Part shown: positions 35,663-43,373 of the stretch, in pieces | Numbering within the stretch: the first letter of the stretch is position 1 | Layout of the letters: each line of letters begins with the position of its first letter | Assembly (NCBI GenBank): GCA_033856255.1 | Contig: JAWVFH010000055.1 | Coordinates: forward strand, 62,001-126,000 | Source of the DNA: WHSW01 sp033856255 | GTDB taxonomy: Bacteria > Actinomycetota > Thermoleophilia > Solirubrobacterales > 70-9 | Length of the DNA stretch: 64,000 nt | Direction of reading: 5' to 3' | The notes under the pieces: generated by a model | The model's input: the letters and a program-made list of their open reading frames with translations, nothing else | What the model was told of the DNA's origin: nothing | The model's database searches: none | Program-made: the position numbers and the translations under genes

Positions 35663-38192
35663 GGGCTCGCTGGAGGCCCTGACCGGGCGGATCGAGGAGC
35701 GCGAGCTCACTCAGGAAATGCGGTCGTCGTACCTCGATTACGCGATGAGCGTGATCGTCGGCCGGGCGCTGCCCGACGTCCGCGACGGGTTCAAGCCGGT
35801 CCACCGCCGGGTCCTCTACGCGATGCACGACCTGGCGCTGCAGCCGAACCGGCCGTACCGCAAGAGCGCCTTCATCGTCGGCGAGGTGATGGGTAAGTAC
35901 CACCCGCACGGCGACACGGCGATCTACGACACGCTGGTCCGCATGGCGCAGGAGTTCTCCCTGCGCTACCCGCTCGTCGACGGCCAGGGCAACTTCGGCT
36001 CGATCGACGACGACCCGGCAGCCGCCATGAGATACACCGAGGCGCGCCTCGCCCGCCTGGCGACCGAGATGTTGCGCGACATCGACTCGGACACGGTCGA
36101 CTTCGGCCCCAACTACGACGAGTCTCAGTCGGAGCCGCTGGTTCTGCCGGCCCGGTTCCCGAACCTGCTCGTCAACGGCTCCTCTGGGATCGCGGTCGGG
36201 ATGGCGACCAACATCCCGCCCCACAACCTCACCGAGGTGATCGGGGCGGTCAAGGCCTACATGACCAATCCGGACATCGACCTGGCCGGCCTGATGGAGC
36301 ACGTCAAGGGCCCGGACTTCCCCGGCGGCGGGATGATGAGTATGGAGGGGATCCGCGACGCCTACGCCTCCGGCCGTGCGTCCGTCAAGGTCCGCGCCCG
36401 CGCCCACATCGAGCCGATGAAGGGCGGCCGCGAGTCGATCGTCGTCTCCGAGCTCCCGTTCCAGGTCAAGAAGGGCGGCGACGGCGGCCTGGTGACCAAG
36501 ATCGCCGACCTCGTGCGCGAGAAGAAGATCAACGGGATCTCCGACCTTCGCGACGAGTCCGACCGCTCCGGGATGCGGCTCGTGATCGAGCTGAAGCGCG
36601 GCGGCGACCCCGCCGAGGTGGTGCTGAATCAGCTCTACAAGCACACCCAGATGCAGAACACCTTCGGCGTCAACATGGTCGCCCTCGTCGACGGCGTCCC
36701 GAAGACGCTTTCGCTCAAGGAGCTGATCGAGTCCTACGTCGAGCACCAGCGCGAGGTCGTCACCCGCCGCACCCAGCATCAGCTGCGCCGCGCCGAGGCC
36801 CGCGCCCACATCCTCGAGGGACTGCTGATCGCGCTCGACAACCTCGACGCCGTGATCGAGCTGATCCGCGCGTCCAGCGACACCGACGTGGCCCGCGAGG
36901 GGCTGGTCGAGAAGTTCGAGCTCTCCGAGCTCCAGGCGCAGGCGATCCTCGACATGCGCCTCGCCAGGCTGACCGCGCTCGAGTCCGACAAGGTGCGCGA
37001 GGAGCACGCCGAGCTCGTCGGCCAGATCGCCGAGCTGCGGGCGATCCTCGGCGATCCGGGCCGGGTGGACACGCTGATCGTCGAGGAGCTCGACGAGGTC
37101 GATCAGCGCTTCGGCGACGAGCGCCGCACCGAGATCATCTACTTCGAGGGCGACATGAACATCGAGGACATGATCGCCGACCAGCAGATGGTGATCTCGA
37201 TCACCCACTCGGGCTACGTCAAGCGGCTGCCGCTGGTCACCTACCGCCAGCAGCACCGCGGCGGCGTCGGGGTGATGGGGATGGACATGAAGGAGGGCGA
37301 CTACATCGAGCACCTCCACATCTGCTCGACCCACGACTTCCTGCTCTTCTTCACCAACCGCGGCAAGATCTACCGGCTCAAGGTCTACGAGCTCCCCGAG
37401 GGATCGCGGACGTCGAAGGGCCGGGCCCTCGTCAACGTGCTGCCGCTGCGCGACGGCGAGCGGGTGATGGCCGTGATTCCGACCCGGGACTTCAAGGAGG
37501 CCAAGTATCTGGCCTTCGCGACCGCGAAGGGCCTGGTCAAGAAGACCGAGTTCCTCGCCTACAACACGCCGATCCGCGCCGACGGGATCATCGCGATCAA
37601 GGTCCGCGACGGCGACGAGCTCGTCCAGGTGCGCCTCACCACGGGCGACGACGACCTGCTGCTGGTCTCGAAGTCCGGCCACGCGTCGCGCTTCAACGAG
37701 TCCAAGGTGCGGCCGATGGGCCGCGACACCTCCGGCGTCAAGGGCATGAACGTGGCCGGCAAGATCGGCACCGAGCAGAACCGCGTGCTGGCGATGGACG
37801 TCGCCCGCGACGACGCGCAGCTGTTCGTCGTCACCGAGAACGGCTACGGCAAGCGCACCGAGATCATCGAGTACCCGATCAAGGGTCGCGGCACGAAGGG
37901 CGTGCTGACGATCAAGATGACGGTGAAGAAGGGCGGCCTTGCCGGGGCGCTGATCGTCCGCGAGCACCAGGACCTGCTGTTCATCTCCCAGAACGGGATG
38001 GTCCAGCGCACCCGCGCCGGCGGCATCTCGCAGATGGGTCGCGCGACCCAGGGCGTCAAGGTGATGAACATCAAGGACGACGACCGCGTCAGCGCCGTCG
38101 CCCTCGTGGTCGAGTCGTCGGCCGGCGTCGCCGAGGAGGCCGAGGAGGTCGCCGAGGCCGCTGCCGAGGGAGCGAAGCCGGCTTCGGACTAG
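35655..38192 (+). CDS. gyrA: DNA gyrase subunit A
   Basis: An 845-residue cleavage-rejoining subunit. The catalytic tyrosine is Tyr127 in MRYTEARL. In the quinolone-determining loop, HPHGDTAIYDT, the position of E. coli Ser83 is Thr88 and that of Asp87 is Asp92. The C-terminal beta-pinwheel starts with a GyrA box reading QHRGGVG instead of QRRGGRG. A short acidic Ala/Glu tail ends the protein. Co-translated with gyrB through an 8-base overlap. Confidence 0.97.
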
Positions 38193-38222
38193 GATCGGGC
38201 TTCCCTACCGAGGAGGCCTTCC

Positions 38223-38507
38223 ATGCACGCACGCGTCGTCAGGTTCACCGACGTCAGCCCCGAGCGCATCGCTGAGCTCGTGTCTCGGATCGAGGAGGGT
38301 GACGGCCCGCCGCCGGGGGTGGAATCGACCGGGATGAAGCTGCTCTACGACGCGGACCAGTCGACCGCCGTCTTCGTCGGCTTCTTCGAGACCGAGCAGA
38401 ACCTGCGCGACGCGGACGCGGTGTTCGAGCAGATGGACTCCGGCGAGACGCCCGGCACCCGCGCCTCGGTCGATCGCTGCGAGGTGAAGCTGGAGATGGA
38501 CGCCTGA
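38223..38507 (+). CDS. Small ferredoxin-like-fold protein of unknown function
   Basis: A 94-residue protein reading like an alpha-beta ferredoxin-like (antibiotic-monooxygenase or Dabb-type) domain: MHARVVRFTDVSPERIAELV, then GMKLLYDADQSTAVFVGFFE and a strand-helix ending. No catalytic residues can be assigned. A strong GAGGAGG ribosome-binding site precedes the ATG. It lies 30 bases after gyrA and may be on the same message. Confidence 0.75.
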   Translation: MHARVVRFTDVSPERIAELVSRIEEGDGPPPGVESTGMKLLYDADQSTAVFVGFFETEQNLRDADAVFEQMDSGETPGTRASVDRCEVKLEMDA

Positions 38508-38508
38508 G

Positions 38509-39612
38509 CTAGGCCGGCTCGAGCTGCGGCGCGACGCAGGAACGCTCGCGCCGCGCGGCGGCCGGCTCGGCCTCCGGAGCGCCGGCGAGCTTGCGCCGCA
38601 GCGACCCGTAGGCGGTGATCCCGAGGATCGCCGGAACCCCGAGCTGGAAGGCTCGGTAGCCGATCACGGCGGCGGCGGCGATCGCGACGGGCGTGCCGAG
38701 CAGGCCGAAGGTGAGGATCAGCCCGCCGTCGGTGCCGCCGATCCCGCCGGGGAGCGGAACCAGCCCGCCGAGCTGGCCGACCGCGTAGGCGAGCACGAAG
38801 ACGCCCAGCGGCGGGGCCCCGCCACCGAAGGCGGCGAAGACCGCGGCCAGCGCCATCACGTCGAGCGCCATGTAGCCGATCGCGCCGCCGACGATCAGCG
38901 GCCGGCCGGAGCCGAGCAGCGAGATCGCGTCGCGGATCCCGTCGGCGGCGTATCCGCGCCCGCTGGCGAGCGCCGCGCGAATCCGCCCGCCCTCGCCGTC
39001 GGCGGCGCCCTCGAGCAGCCGCGGGGAGAGGGCGATCGCGGTCAGGAAGGCGGCCGCTAGGAGCGCGGGGACCACGGCGGCGGCGAAGGCGACCTCGCCC
39101 GGAAGGAGGCCGAGCCCGAGCGCCAGCCCGGCGAAGATCACGGCGGCGAAGTTGACCGAGCTGGTGATCAGGAAGAAGGCCACGGTGCGGCGCCCGATCC
39201 GATCCGCTGGCATCCCGATCCGCCGCAGCGCCCAGGCCCCGAGGGCAAGGCCGCCGGCGCCGCCGGTCGGGAGCAGCACGTTGGCGGCCTGCTCGGCCAT
39301 CCCGACCTCGTAGCTGAAGCGCCACGAGAGCCGGCGCGAGAAGACGCCGCGGAAGGCGGCGACGAAGGCGAGGCAGGAACCGACCTCGAAGGCCGCGGCG
39401 AGCGCGATCAGCTTCGGGTCGGCGCCGGCGAGGCGGGCGCGCAGATCGCCGAGGCCGGGGAGGGCGAACAGGGCGCCGCCGATGAGCGCCGCGAACACGC
39501 CGATCTCGGCTAGGCGGCGGCCTCCCTGCCCCAGCGACGAACCTTCGAGCTCCATCTCGTTTGCCATTACGCGATCCATCGCGATTTGGTTCATGTCGAC
39601 ATCGTCCGGCAT
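38509..39612 (-). CDS. Flippase-like membrane protein (LPG synthase transmembrane domain/UPF0104)
   Basis: A 367-residue protein with about eight to nine membrane helices. LLPTGGAGGLALGAWALRR and the later LVPLPGGIGGTDGGLIL are hallmarks of the UPF0104/AglD-like family related to the membrane half of lysyl-phosphatidylglycerol synthase. Members have been linked to lipid flipping or glycolipid traffic. The first 30 residues are hydrophilic; a downstream start is possible. Convergent with the small gene at 38223. Confidence 0.85.
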   Translation of the reverse strand: MPDDVDMNQIAMDRVMANEMELEGSSLGQGGRRLAEIGVFAALIGGALFALPGLGDLRARLAGADPKLIALAAAFEVGSCLAFVAAFRGVFSRRLSWRFSYEVGMAEQAANVLLPTGGAGGLALGAWALRRIGMPADRIGRRTVAFFLITSSVNFAAVIFAGLALGLGLLPGEVAFAAAVVPALLAAAFLTAIALSPRLLEGAADGEGGRIRAALASGRGYAADGIRDAISLLGSGRPLIVGGAIGYMALDVMALAAVFAAFGGGAPPLGVFVLAYAVGQLGGLVPLPGGIGGTDGGLILTFGLLGTPVAIAAAAVIGYRAFQLGVPAILGITAYGSLRRKLAGAPEAEPAAARRERSCVAPQLEPA

Positions 39613-39707
39613 CGGGGCCTCTCGTTACGTGAGACCGGTCACCCGGCGAAAACTCATCGCGCGACGGCGGAGCGCGACCTCCGCGTCTGCTTCAATCGAA
39701 GGACCAG

Positions 39708-39723
39708 AGAAAGGAGGTGGTCC
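39708..39723 (+). promoter_or_regulatory. Extended ribosome-binding site, near-perfect complement of the 16S rRNA tail
   Basis: AGAAAGGAGGTGGTCC matches the complement of the usual bacterial 16S 3' end (AGAAAGGAGGTGATCC) at 15 of 16 positions, and the single difference still allows a G-U pair. The core GGAGG lies 10 bases before a TTG codon at 39728. Confidence 0.65.
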
Positions 39724-39727
39724 GAAG

Positions 39728-39772
39728 TTGAGTGACAGTATTTTCGGGACGCTGGAGGTGCGGGGCCGCTAG
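39728..39772 (+). CDS. Possible 14-residue leader peptide
   Basis: TTG-initiated ORF reading MSDSIFGTLEVRGR then TAG, placed 10 bases after the extended ribosome-binding site. Too short to judge by composition; no run of a regulatory amino acid. It could be a translated leader that controls the structured RNA following it, or a chance ORF. Confidence 0.35.
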   Translation: MSDSIFGTLEVRGR

Positions 39773-39781
39773 TCGGCCGCT

Positions 39782-39816
39782 CCGGCCGTCCGGCGGGCGA
39801 CCGCCGACACGGCCGG
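39782..39816 (+). repeat. Perfect nested hairpin with GNRA tetraloop
   Basis: CCGGCCGT (39782-39789) pairs perfectly with ACGGCCGG (39809-39816); inside, CGGCGG (39791-39796) pairs with CCGCCG (39801-39806) around a GCGA tetraloop. The internal loop is C opposite AC. Confidence 0.7.
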
Positions 39817-39929
39817 GCAGCGTGCGAGCCGCCTGGCGGAATCCAACCCCAGGCACCGGCGGGTGCCGGAGGCCGGACTGAGTCCCACCCGGCCACGAAT
39901 CCGAGATCCGCCCAGAAATCGCACCTTGG

Positions 39930-39959
39930 AAGGGCCGTCCCACTGCCGGGGCGGCCCTT
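39930..39959 (+). terminator. Strong hairpin, terminator-like, before the SDR gene
   Basis: AAGGGCCGTCCC (39930-39941) pairs with GGGGCGGCCCTT (39948-39959), 12 pairs including one G-U, around a 6-base loop, then CGCTTTGC. The T-run is weak. It ends 42 bases before the SDR start codon, so it would stop or attenuate transcription from the upstream leader. Confidence 0.55.
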
Positions 39960-40001
39960 CGCTTTGCGGGATAGGGTTCACGGATCGAGCAGCTGCGCGG
40001 A

Positions 40002-40817
40002 ATGAACGCCTTGCTCACCGGGGCCGCGGGTGGGCTCGGCGGCTACATCGCCGCGGCGCTCGCCGCCGAGGGCGTCAACCTGGCGCTGTCCGACCTCGCC
40101 GAGCCGGAGGACCTCGTCGGGAGGGTCCGCGCTCAGGGCGTCAGCGCCGAGGCGCTCGCCGCGGACCTCACCGATACGGCGGGCCTCGAGATGCTCGTCC
40201 GCCATGCCGAGCAGGCCGTGGGGCCGATCGACATCCTCGTCAACAACGCCGGGCTCGAGTTCATGGGCCCGTTCACAGGCCAGACCCGCCAGCAGCTCGA
40301 GCAGATCACGGCGGTCAACCTGCTGGCGCTGATGGAGTTGACCAGGATCGTGCTGCCCGGGATGCTGAAGCGCGGTCGCGGCCACGTCGTCAACATCGCC
40401 TCGCTGGCCGGCAAGGTCCCCGCTCCCTACTTCCACACCTACAACGCGACCAAGCACGGGGTCGTCGGCTTCACTCATTCGCTGCGCGGGGAGCTCGCGG
40501 AGACCCCGGTGTCGATCTCGGCGATCTGCCCGGGGTTCATCAGCCGCGTCGGGATGCTGGGCCGGATCGAGCACATGGTCGAGGTCCCGTCGAGCCTCGG
40601 CACGATGCCGCCGGAGAAGGTCGGCGAGGCCGTCGTGCGGGCGATCCGCGAGGACGTCCCGGAGGCGATCGTCAGCAAGCGGCCGGTGCGCCCGCTGATC
40701 GCCTTCGCCTCGGTCTTCCCGGGCGCGATGCAGAGGGTCACCCGGCGGATGGGGGTCGCGGACGCGGCGCTCGAGTTCGCCGAGGCCGAGGGCCGGCTCG
40801 GGCAGCCCGAGCCCTAG
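40002..40817 (+). CDS. Short-chain dehydrogenase/reductase
   Basis: A 271-residue classical SDR. Cofactor motif TGAAGGLGGYIA, NNAGLEF, catalytic Ser in VVNIASLAG and the YxxxK pair in YNATKHG are all present; the proximal SLSDLAEP region lacks an obvious NADP-type arginine. The C-terminal 40 residues (VFPGAMQRVTRRMG) are longer than in minimal SDRs. Substrate unknown. Convergent with the HNH gene, overlapping by 4 bases. Confidence 0.9.
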   Translation: MNALLTGAAGGLGGYIAAALAAEGVNLALSDLAEPEDLVGRVRAQGVSAEALAADLTDTAGLEMLVRHAEQAVGPIDILVNNAGLEFMGPFTGQTRQQLEQITAVNLLALMELTRIVLPGMLKRGRGHVVNIASLAGKVPAPYFHTYNATKHGVVGFTHSLRGELAETPVSISAICPGFISRVGMLGRIEHMVEVPSSLGTMPPEKVGEAVVRAIREDVPEAIVSKRPVRPLIAFASVFPGAMQRVTRRMGVADAALEFAEAEGRLGQPEP

Positions 40818-41371
40818 GCAGCCAGCAGGTACGGCTCCCAGACGAGCGGCACCCGCGGCGCCGCGATCCGGATGAACACCGTGGGTCCCGGCGGCCGGGG
40901 GCGATTGGCCGGGTGCATGGCGGCCTCGCGGGGCATCCGGTTGCCCTTGCGACGGTTGCAGGGCGCGCAGGAGGCGACGATGTTCTCCCACACCGACTCG
41001 CCGCCGCGGCTGCGCGGGATCACGTGGTCGACGGTGAGGCTCGTCGCCTCGTGGCCGCAGTACTGGCACGTGTAGGCGTCGCGTGCGAGCACGGCCTTGC
41101 GGGTGATCTTGCGGCGGTGCACGTCACGGGGGATGCGGACGTAGCGGACGAGGCGGATCACGCAGGGCCGGTCGAGCTCGAGCTTCTCGGAGTGCAGGGC
41201 GCCCTGGCCGCGCTCGAGCATCTCGGCCCGCGACTTGAGCAGGAGCACGGCGGCGCGGCGCACGGTGCAGACGTTGATCGGCTCGTAGCTCGCGTTGAGG
41301 ACCAGGACCCGTCCGCTCGCACGAGCGCGAGCGCCGGGCGCGACTACCTCGGGGTCAGCGAGGGCCTCCAT
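40814..41371 (-). CDS. HNH endonuclease family protein
   Basis: A 185-residue protein with an HNH domain: CQYCGHEATSLTVDHVIPRSRGG, then ENIVASCAPCNRRKG, giving two CxxC zinc knuckles and the HNH core. An N-terminal half (VLVLNASYEPINVCTVRRA) is typical of a family present in nearly all actinobacteria. The family's biological role is not established; it is not adjacent to a methylase, so a restriction role is unlikely. Confidence 0.9.
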   Translation of the reverse strand: MEALADPEVVAPGARARASGRVLVLNASYEPINVCTVRRAAVLLLKSRAEMLERGQGALHSEKLELDRPCVIRLVRYVRIPRDVHRRKITRKAVLARDAYTCQYCGHEATSLTVDHVIPRSRGGESVWENIVASCAPCNRRKGNRMPREAAMHPANRPRPPGPTVFIRIAAPRVPLVWEPYLLAA

Positions 41372-41409
41372 GATCTGGCGGATTGTAAAGGGCGGCCGCG
41401 GCGGCCAAC

Positions 41410-42270
41410 TCAGGCGCCCGGGATGCCGCTCGTCCGCAACGGATAGCTGCCGAGTACCCGCACGTTCTCGGCCTTCGTCCGCAACGCCCCGACCGCCTCG
41501 GCGACGGGGTCGTCACCGACGCCGCCCTCGAGGTCGCAGAAGAACATGTAGCGCCCCAGCCCGCCCTCGCGCAGGGGGCGCGACTCGATCCGGGTCAGGT
41601 TGACGTCGCGGCTGGAGAACTCGGTCAGCGCCTCGACCAGGGCGCCCGGGTGGTCGGCCCCGAGCTCGGAGAAGATCAGCGTCGTCCGCCACGGGCCGGC
41701 GCCCTCCGACTCGGTTCCGCCCGGCGCCAGCCAGACGAAGCGGGTGACGTTGCCCGCCTCGTCCTCGACCCCCTCCCGGAGCACGACGCAGCCGTAGACC
41801 ACGGCCGCCGACGAGGCGCCCAGGGCCGCCAGCGGGCGCTCGGACTCGGCCACCTCACGCACCGCATCGGCGGTGCTCGACGCCGCGCGGACCTCGGCCT
41901 GCGGCAGCTCGGTGCGCAGGAACCGGCGACACTGGGCGTTGGCCTGCGGGTGCGAGACCACCACCTCGATCTTGCCCAGCTCGATCTCCTCGCGGGCGAT
42001 CAGGCTGTTGGTGATCGGCTGATCGTGCTCCCCGACGATCGTGACCGTCGGCGCGTCGAAGGCGAGCGTGTCGAGGGTCGCGCGCACCGAGCCCTCGGTC
42101 GAGTTCTCGAACGGAACCAGCGCCCGCTCGGCCTCGCCGCGATCGACGGCGATGATCGCATCGTGAATCGTCGCCATCGGCAGCGGCTCGATCGTGCCGG
42201 CGACGCCCGCCTCGCGCAGCGCCTGCTCGCTGAAGGTCCCGGCGGGACCGAGATAGGCGACCCGGACCAC
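41410..42270 (-). CDS. pheA: Prephenate dehydratase
   Basis: A 286-residue enzyme making phenylpyruvate for phenylalanine synthesis. The catalytic domain has VAYLGPAGTFSEQAL, ALVPFENSTEGSV and the TxF-type region NVTRFVWLAP; the C-terminal ACT domain has HPGALVEALTEFSSRDVNLTRIESRP, which binds phenylalanine for feedback inhibition. No chorismate mutase domain is fused. It starts 5 bases after the preceding membrane-protein gene on the same strand. Confidence 0.95.
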   Translation of the reverse strand: MVRVAYLGPAGTFSEQALREAGVAGTIEPLPMATIHDAIIAVDRGEAERALVPFENSTEGSVRATLDTLAFDAPTVTIVGEHDQPITNSLIAREEIELGKIEVVVSHPQANAQCRRFLRTELPQAEVRAASSTADAVREVAESERPLAALGASSAAVVYGCVVLREGVEDEAGNVTRFVWLAPGGTESEGAGPWRTTLIFSELGADHPGALVEALTEFSSRDVNLTRIESRPLREGGLGRYMFFCDLEGGVGDDPVAEAVGALRTKAENVRVLGSYPLRTSGIPGA

Positions 42271-42275
42271 GCCGG

Positions 42276-43346
42276 CTAGTTGAAGGTGACCGTGTAGGTC
42301 GCCGTGTTGTTGTCCGCCACTTCCTCGCCGAGGACCGGCAGCACCTGGACCTCCAGGGTCAGCGGGACGCCGGTGTCGGGCATGTCCTCGAGCACCAGCT
42401 TGGCCGAAGCGATCCCCGAGGCGTCGAGCTTGTCGATCGTCGCCTCGCCGTTGAGCGGTACCGCGCCCCCGCTCATCGTGTAGCTGACCGTGACCTGACT
42501 CTCCTCCTGGTCGCCCTGGTTCTGCACCTCGATCGAGATCGTCGGCGGGTCGTTGCCGAGCGAGACGGGGTTGTCGGCGTCGGCGGTCAGCGGCGTCTTG
42601 TCGACCGTGGTGCTGAGCAAGGCCAGTCCGTGAACGCCCTGGACGGCGCCGGCACCGCTGGCGAAGTTGTTGAGGACGACGATCAGCTGCGCGGGATCGA
42701 GCCAGCGGTCGACCGGCTCGGGCAGGAAGACGCTGTCCGGGACCTTCGTGGTGATGTTCTGGTCGTGGAGGACGGTCTCGGTGTCGTGCTGCGCGCGGGC
42801 GAAGAGGACGTCGCTGGCCAGGAAGGCGCGCATGTCGCCCGCGATCCGGTCGATCGCCGCGTTGCGGTCCTGGTTACCGAGCGCGGTCGGGATGTCGGCG
42901 GCGATCCCCGCGAGCGCGTCGCGCCGGAGCTCGAACGACTGCTCGAGCTCGGTCTGGGCGTCGGAGAGCTCGCCCGGCGTGTCGAGGGACTGGACCCGCT
43001 GCAGCAGGCTCTCGGCCGAGCCGCGATCCGACGCGATCTGCGCCTCGAGGGTGAGCTCGTCGGTGTTCGCGGGCGGTTCCAGCAGCCGGTGGAAGAACTC
43101 GGCAGCCACCCGGTTCGACTGGGTGACGATGTCGCTGAGGTCGGAGACGTAGTTCTCGAAGCCGCGTTCCTTGCGGGCGTTCAGGCACCCCTTCACCCCG
43201 AGCAGGAGCAGGATGATGATCAGCACGCCGACGCCGAGGGCGATCACTCGCCGCAGCATCAGCTGACGCTGACGCTCGGGCCCCGATGACCGGGGCCCGC
43301 TGCCGGATCCGGCCGCTTGTAGTTCGTCCTCGTCGAGGAAAGCCAC
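42276..43346 (-). CDS. Membrane-anchored protein with CARDB-like extracellular domain
   Basis: A 356-residue protein from a GTG start (VAFLDEDELQAAG). One membrane helix at about 34-52 (ALGVGVLIIILLLLGV) is followed by an alpha-helical region of about 150 residues with coiled-coil character and a C-terminal beta-sandwich (about 250-356; VSLGNDPPTISIEVQNQG) like CARDB or other Ig-like adhesion domains. It faces a Ser/Thr kinase gene head to head, 27 bases apart, and could be its partner; that is inference. Confidence 0.75.
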   Translation of the reverse strand: MAFLDEDELQAAGSGSGPRSSGPERQRQLMLRRVIALGVGVLIIILLLLGVKGCLNARKERGFENYVSDLSDIVTQSNRVAAEFFHRLLEPPANTDELTLEAQIASDRGSAESLLQRVQSLDTPGELSDAQTELEQSFELRRDALAGIAADIPTALGNQDRNAAIDRIAGDMRAFLASDVLFARAQHDTETVLHDQNITTKVPDSVFLPEPVDRWLDPAQLIVVLNNFASGAGAVQGVHGLALLSTTVDKTPLTADADNPVSLGNDPPTISIEVQNQGDQEESQVTVSYTMSGGAVPLNGEATIDKLDASGIASAKLVLEDMPDTGVPLTLEVQVLPVLGEEVADNNTATYTVTFN

Positions 43347-43373
43347 GATTTTGCGCCCTTCGGCGGGGAGAGT

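Larger units (their letters stand above)
39700..39965 (+). ncRNA. Candidate structured leader or small RNA
   Basis: The 389-base gap 39613-40001 has no normal gene. From about 39700 it reads as a chain of stems: 39782-39816 (8 bp plus 6 bp around a GCGA tetraloop), 39831-39836 with 39849-39854 (GCCTGG/CCAGGC), an overlapping alternative 39852-39857 with 39862-39867 (GGCACC/GGTGCC), 39871-39876 with 39889-39894 (GGCCGG/CCGGCC), and a terminator-like hairpin at 39930-39959. It does not match the riboswitch consensus sequences I know. Either a small RNA or a 5' leader of the SDR gene. Confidence 0.45.

Noticed and set aside
39613..40001. Known riboswitch classes (cobalamin, SAM, glycine, cyclic-di-GMP, cyclic-di-AMP), tmRNA, RNase P RNA or SRP RNA in the gap
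   Set aside because: I looked for their conserved core strings on both strands and did not find them; this is by eye only, so a profile search is still needed to be sure.
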